Assembly: GCA_964568355.1 (NCBI GenBank)
Contig: CAZMRK010000089.1
Span: 1 to 9,840, forward strand
Source of the DNA: JAJPJX01 sp964568355
GTDB lineage: Bacteria; Acidobacteriota; Terriglobia; Bryobacterales; Bryobacteraceae
Direction: 5' to 3'
Length of the DNA: 9,840 bases
Shown in pieces: positions 6,576-9,840 of this stretch (its first letter is position 1; every line of letters starts with the position of its first letter). The notes beneath the pieces were generated by a model that had not been told where the DNA came from, made no database searches, and saw only the letters and a list, made by a program, of their open reading frames with translations. Both the position numbers and the translations under genes were made by a program.

Positions 6576-9002
6576 ATGATCCACTCGCAACGCACGCTCG
6601 TTTTCTTCTTTCTCTTTGTCCTCTATCTGGTTCCGGCGCGCAGCCAGGCCGCGAACTCCGTCGTCGGCGTCGTTCGTGACCCGCAGGGCGGAGCGATTCC
6701 GGGAGCGCGGGTCACGCTGACCCGGCGCGACAGCACGTCGCCGTTCGCCGTCACGACCGATCGCAGCGGAGAATATCGCTTCAGCGATCTGGCCGCGGGC
6801 ATGTACCTGCTCCAGGCAACGGCGGCCGGGTTCGCCAATTCTCCGCTGCGGTCGATCGAGATCGCGGGCGAAGGGCAGCTCACCGAAGATATTTCCCTGC
6901 CGATCGCGGGTCTGCAGACCTCGGTCGTGGTGACGGCTACGGGCACGCCGCAGACCACCGATGAATTGTCGAAAGCCGTCTCCGTACTCGATGGGCGGAC
7001 GCTCGACCAGCGGGACGACAGCTCGGTCGCCGAAGCCTTGCGCACGCTGCCCGGCATGCGCATCCAGCGGCTCGGTGGGCCGGCCGCGGCTACGACCATC
7101 TTTTCGCGCGGGCTGCCTTCGTATAACACCGCGGTCCTGGTGGACGGCTTTCGCCTGCGCGACATCTCGACCACGCAAGGTGATGCCGCGCCCCTGATCC
7201 AGGATCTGCTGGTGACCGACGTGGACCGGGTGGAAGTATTGCGCGGCGCCGGATCCTCGTTATACGGAACCAATGCCGTGGGCGGCGTGGTCAACATCGT
7301 GACGGGCGAAGGCGGTGGGCGGCGGCACAGCTCCATCCTGGCCGAAGGGGGTTCGCTCGGGACTTTCCGCGGACGTGCTCAGACGACCGGAGGGTTGTTT
7401 GCCGACCGCCTGCAATACAGCCTGGGCGTCTCTCACCTGAACGTGGTCAACGGGGTGGATGGCGACGATCCGGCGCGCATCACCGGACTGCAGGGACGGC
7501 TCGGCTATGCCCTGTCGTCGAAAGTGCGGCTGAGCGGCCGCTTGTTCGCTGCCGATAGTTTCGCCAAGCTCAACGATAGCCCCGGGAGCGTGGGGATTCT
7601 CCCCCCGACCGGCATTGTGGATGCGATTCCGCTGGCGACTTCCGAGCTGCGCCGCTACCAGAACGGCACGCCGCTCTCCGAACTGCAACTCGGCAACGCC
7701 ACCTACATCCCGGCGACCGATAACCCGGACGACACTCGCGCCAATCGCTTCCTCAGCGGAGTGCTGAGCCTCAGCGCTCATCCGATCGAGAGCGTGGGCA
7801 TTACCGTCGACTACCAGGGCCTCCGGACGCGGCGCCGCTTCGGAGACGGTCCGGCTGGCGTGGGATTTCCGCCCGCGGGCAGCACGCTCTCTTTTTATGA
7901 CGGAACGGCGCACACGGTGAGCGCGCGCGTGGACTGGCGCATCGGCCGTCATCAATCGGTGGATGCCGGCTACGAATTCGAAAACGAGCACTACGCCAAC
8001 CACACGCTGGCGCCTGATCCGGTGGAGAACGCCTGGGTCGACGCCACCCAGCGCAGCTCGACGTTTTTCATTCAGGACCAGGTGCGCCTGTTCGACGACC
8101 GGCTGCAACTGGCCGCATCGTATCGAGCGCAGGGCTTCACGCTGACCCAGCCCGTGCTCACTCCGGCTTCGAGCGCGCCTTACAGCGGCGGCCACTTCGA
8201 TGCCCCACCCGCGGCGCAGACCGGCGATGGATCGGTGGCCTATTTCTTCCGGCAATCCGGCACCAAGATCCGGGCCCACGCCGGGCGGGGATATCGCGCC
8301 CCGTCGCTCTACGAACGCTTCGGAACGTACTACAGCACCTTTGGCTACTCCGCGTTTGGCGATCCCCGCCTGCGTCCGGAACGATCGATTTCGGTGGATG
8401 GCGGCATCGACCAGATCTTCTGGAGCAATCGCGCTACGTTTTCCGCCACGTATTTCTACACGCGGATGCAGGAGGTCATCGTCTACGACACGACCGGCGC
8501 CATCATTCCGGCGGTCGATCCTTATGGGCGGTATGGCGGCTATCGCAATACCAACGGCGGGCTGGCGCGGGGCGTGGAAGCGAATGCGTCGGTGGCGGCG
8601 ACGAAGTCCACGACGATTCGCGGGGCGTACACCTTCACCAATTCGCTGCTGCGGACCCCGCTGGTGCCGGGCGTCATCCGCGCCTACTCTGTGCCGGATC
8701 ACATGGCATCGGTGGTCCTGGTGCAGCGCGTATCGCCGCGATTGACGCTAATGTTCGACCTGGTCGCCTCCAGCAATTACCTGTCGCCCATCTACGATTC
8801 GGTGACGTTCACCAGCCGCGCCTATCGCTTCAACGGAATGAAACAGGCAAAGCTGGGCGGCAGCTATCGCTGGCCGATGGGCGAATTTCGCGCGCTGCGA
8901 TTCTTCGCCAACGTGAGCAACCTGACCAACCAACGCTATGATGAAGGCGGGTTCCTCACTCCAGGGGCTACGGCGATGAGCGGGCTGCAGTTTGAATTTT
9001 GA
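6576..9002 (+). CDS. btuB: TonB-dependent outer-membrane receptor, probable cobalamin transporter (BtuB-like)
   Basis: This 808-residue protein is a TonB-dependent outer-membrane receptor. It begins with a signal peptide (about 1-25; hydrophobic LVFFFLFVLYLVP, then ARSQA). A carboxypeptidase-regulatory-like beta-sandwich follows (about 28-110: VVGVVRDPQGGAIPGARVTL, then DRSGEYRFSDLAAGMYLL). Next come a TonB-box-like SVVVTATG (about 116-123), a plug domain (about 130-245, with the signature VEVLRGAGSSLYGTNAVGG) and a long beta-barrel ending in the aromatic C-terminus GLQFEF. The added N-terminal domain is typical of Acidobacteriota and Bacteroidota receptors and makes it much longer than E. 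coli BtuB. The barrel sequence alone does not identify the ligand. The B12 assignment is inferred from the upstream riboswitch and from cobU and btuF on either side. It starts 48 bases after cobU with a good ribosome site. Confidence 0.9.
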   Translation: MIHSQRTLVFFFLFVLYLVPARSQAANSVVGVVRDPQGGAIPGARVTLTRRDSTSPFAVTTDRSGEYRFSDLAAGMYLLQATAAGFANSPLRSIEIAGEGQLTEDISLPIAGLQTSVVVTATGTPQTTDELSKAVSVLDGRTLDQRDDSSVAEALRTLPGMRIQRLGGPAAATTIFSRGLPSYNTAVLVDGFRLRDISTTQGDAAPLIQDLLVTDVDRVEVLRGAGSSLYGTNAVGGVVNIVTGEGGGRRHSSILAEGGSLGTFRGRAQTTGGLFADRLQYSLGVSHLNVVNGVDGDDPARITGLQGRLGYALSSKVRLSGRLFAADSFAKLNDSPGSVGILPPTGIVDAIPLATSELRRYQNGTPLSELQLGNATYIPATDNPDDTRANRFLSGVLSLSAHPIESVGITVDYQGLRTRRRFGDGPAGVGFPPAGSTLSFYDGTAHTVSARVDWRIGRHQSVDAGYEFENEHYANHTLAPDPVENAWVDATQRSSTFFIQDQVRLFDDRLQLAASYRAQGFTLTQPVLTPASSAPYSGGHFDAPPAAQTGDGSVAYFFRQSGTKIRAHAGRGYRAPSLYERFGTYYSTFGYSAFGDPRLRPERSISVDGGIDQIFWSNRATFSATYFYTRMQEVIVYDTTGAIIPAVDPYGRYGGYRNTNGGLARGVEANASVAATKSTTIRGAYTFTNSLLRTPLVPGVIRAYSVPDHMASVVLVQRVSPRLTLMFDLVASSNYLSPIYDSVTFTSRAYRFNGMKQAKLGGSYRWPMGEFRALRFFANVSNLTNQRYDEGGFLTPGATAMSGLQFEF

Positions 9003-9036
9003 TGATGAGGGGACTAGCGCTAAGACCGAAAGATCA

Positions 9037-9059
9037 TCCGCTTGCTGGCGCGCGCGGTT
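9037..9059. repeat. Repeat left arm, exact second copy of 650-672
   Basis: These 23 bases are identical to 650-672. They lie 35 bp before the start of a full palindromic element (9072-9135) whose left arm is a diverged version of the same sequence, so the left arm occurs twice in tandem in the gap between the receptor gene and btuF. The copy at 9037 has no matching right arm of its own nearby. Confidence 0.7.
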
Positions 9060-9071
9060 CCGTGGCGAGTG

Positions 9072-9135
9072 ACCGCTTGCTTACGCGCGCGGCTCGGAAA
9101 CTTCTGTTGCCGAGCCGCGACCGTGAGGGAGCGGT
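9072..9135. repeat. 64-bp imperfect palindromic repeat (REP-like) overlapping the btuF start
   Basis: Two 26-base arms (9072-9097 and 9110-9135) are reverse complements at 21 of 26 positions. The inner stem is perfect over 10 bp (CGCGGCTCGG at 9088-9097 with CCGAGCCGCG at 9110-9119) around a 12-base loop; the outer stem ACCGCT/AGCGGT (9072-9077 with 9130-9135) is also perfect. The transcript could fold into a strong hairpin between the receptor and btuF coding regions, possibly damping read-through or stabilising the upstream mRNA. The left arm is related to 650-672 and 9037-9059. No REP-associated transposase is present in the window. Confidence 0.8.
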
Positions 9136-9840
9136 GTCTCCGCGGCGCGCGACTCGTCGTCTGCTAGTTTGCTGCGTGTTCTGGGCGGTGGCGGCGATGG
9201 CCGCCCCGCCGCAGCGCATTATCTCGGTTTCGCCCAACATCACGGAGATTCTCTACGGTGTGGGCGCCTTCAGCCGCGTGGTGGCCGTTTCGGATTTTTG
9301 CACCTATCCTCCCGAAGTAAAGCGCCTTCCTCGCGTCGGCGGCTGGCACAACCCGAGCCTGGAGCGGCTGGCCAGCTTGCGGCCGGACCTGGTGATCCTC
9401 ACCGAAGCCCAGGCTCCGTTCGTGGATGCCCAACTTCGGCAATTGGGCGTGCAGACGCTGATCGTGCCCAGCCGCAACATCGCCGACATCTTTCGCACCA
9501 TCACGGACATCGGGCAAGCAACCGGCAACCGGGAACAGGCGCAGGCGCTTGCGGCCCGCATTCAGGCCAGGCTCGACCGCATTCGCCAGCGAGTGCGCTC
9601 TCTGCCGCACCCGAGGGCGCTGTGTATCGTCTCGCGGACTCCGGGCACGCTCCATGATATCTACGCCGCCACGGAGGGAAGCTACCTGGCGGAGGTGATC
9701 CAGATTGCAGGCGGCTCGGTGGCCGCTCCATCGTCTACTGTTGGGTATGGAAAGGTCAGCCAGGAACTGCTGGTGACCCTGAATCCGGATGTGATCCTGG
9801 ACCTGGTGCATGGCCAGAAGACCAGCCTGGCGGAGAATTT
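9134..9840 (+). CDS. btuF: Periplasmic cobalamin-binding protein BtuF, 3'-truncated by window edge
   Basis: The frame is open to the window end, with 235 complete codons and no stop. The protein is a class III periplasmic binding protein of the BtuF/helical-backbone type that delivers vitamin B12 to a BtuCD ABC importer. Family features after the signal peptide are RIISVSPNITEILYGVGA, VVAVSDFCTYPPE, LPRVGGWHNPSLERLASLRP and DLVILTE, with later SYLAEVIQIAGGS and LLVTLNPDVILDL. The GTG at 9134 gives a good signal peptide: SPRRATRR, then LLVCCVFWAVA, with likely cleavage at AMA/APPQ. No lipobox glycine or alanine precedes a suitable Cys, so a soluble periplasmic form is inferred. A GAGGGAG (9125-9131) precedes the GTG, unusually close. 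Alternatives are TTG 9107, GTG 9176 or ATG 9197; the last removes the signal peptide. Its transporter genes probably follow outside the window. Confidence 0.88.
   Translation, partial: MSPRRATRRLLVCCVFWAVAAMAAPPQRIISVSPNITEILYGVGAFSRVVAVSDFCTYPPEVKRLPRVGGWHNPSLERLASLRPDLVILTEAQAPFVDAQLRQLGVQTLIVPSRNIADIFRTITDIGQATGNREQAQALAARIQARLDRIRQRVRSLPHPRALCIVSRTPGTLHDIYAATEGSYLAEVIQIAGGSVAAPSSTVGYGKVSQELLVTLNPDVILDLVHGQKTSLAEN

Noticed and set aside
5967..7178. A 403-codon minus-strand open frame across cobU and the receptor start
   Set aside because: It covers two recognised plus-strand genes and the gap between them, and shows no family motif.
7260..8702. A 480-codon minus-strand open frame opposite the TonB receptor
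   Set aside because: The plus strand encodes a coherent receptor with plug and barrel features throughout; the antisense frame has only shadow-like composition.
9168..9178. Adjacent cysteines in the BtuF signal region as a lipoprotein lipobox
   Set aside because: The residues before the first Cys are Leu-Leu-Val, lacking the small Gly/Ala/Ser at -1, and the second Cys has Cys at -1; a signal peptidase I site AMA/A fits better.
9164..9811. A 215-codon minus-strand open frame, and a plus-strand frame 9169-9657, over the btuF region
   Set aside because: The third frame (9134 onward) gives a continuous BtuF-like protein with signal peptide; the others have no family features.

Overview
This is a high-GC bacterial chromosome segment, most likely from an Acidobacteriota of the Bryobacter/Solibacter type. 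That assignment is inference. It rests on the large TonB-dependent receptor with an N-terminal carboxypeptidase-regulatory-like domain, the GC-rich codon use, and short palindromic intergenic repeats of a kind I associate with Solibacter-like genomes. No mobile element gene, CRISPR array, tRNA or rRNA is visible.

Layout. Positions 2-637 (+) hold the 3' part of a TPR-repeat protein. It converges on a minus-strand cluster that reads, in transcription order, larC (nickel-pincer cofactor synthesis, 5596-4436), metG (methionyl-tRNA synthetase, 4439-2511), tatD (metal-dependent DNase, 2514-1729) and a long-chain polyprenyl diphosphate synthase (1714-713). larC/metG and metG/tatD each overlap by four bases (ATGA), and the last gene follows tatD after 14 bases, so this looks like one translationally coupled operon of functionally mixed genes.

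From about 5646 rightward the plus strand carries a vitamin B12 salvage and uptake operon: a candidate promoter, a cobalamin riboswitch (about 5686-5900, with a B12 box at 5833-5848), cobU (5973-6527), a BtuB-like TonB-dependent receptor (6576-9002) and btuF, the periplasmic B12-binding protein, which runs off the window end. The riboswitch assigns a B12 role to the receptor, which by sequence alone is only a generic TonB receptor. The presumed working order is capture and outer-membrane import by the receptor, hand-over to BtuF, inner-membrane import by a BtuCD-like ABC transporter probably encoded beyond the window, and activation of salvaged adenosylcobinamide by CobU.

Intergenic DNA is sparse. 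Positions 638-712 and 9003-9133 each contain copies of the same GC-rich palindromic repeat, with a perfect 23-bp match between 650-672 and 9037-9059. The repeat at 9072-9135 overlaps the probable btuF start codon. I see no wholly new gene system. The points most worth a second look are the repeat family, its overlap with btuF, the riboswitch expression platform, and the receptor architecture.
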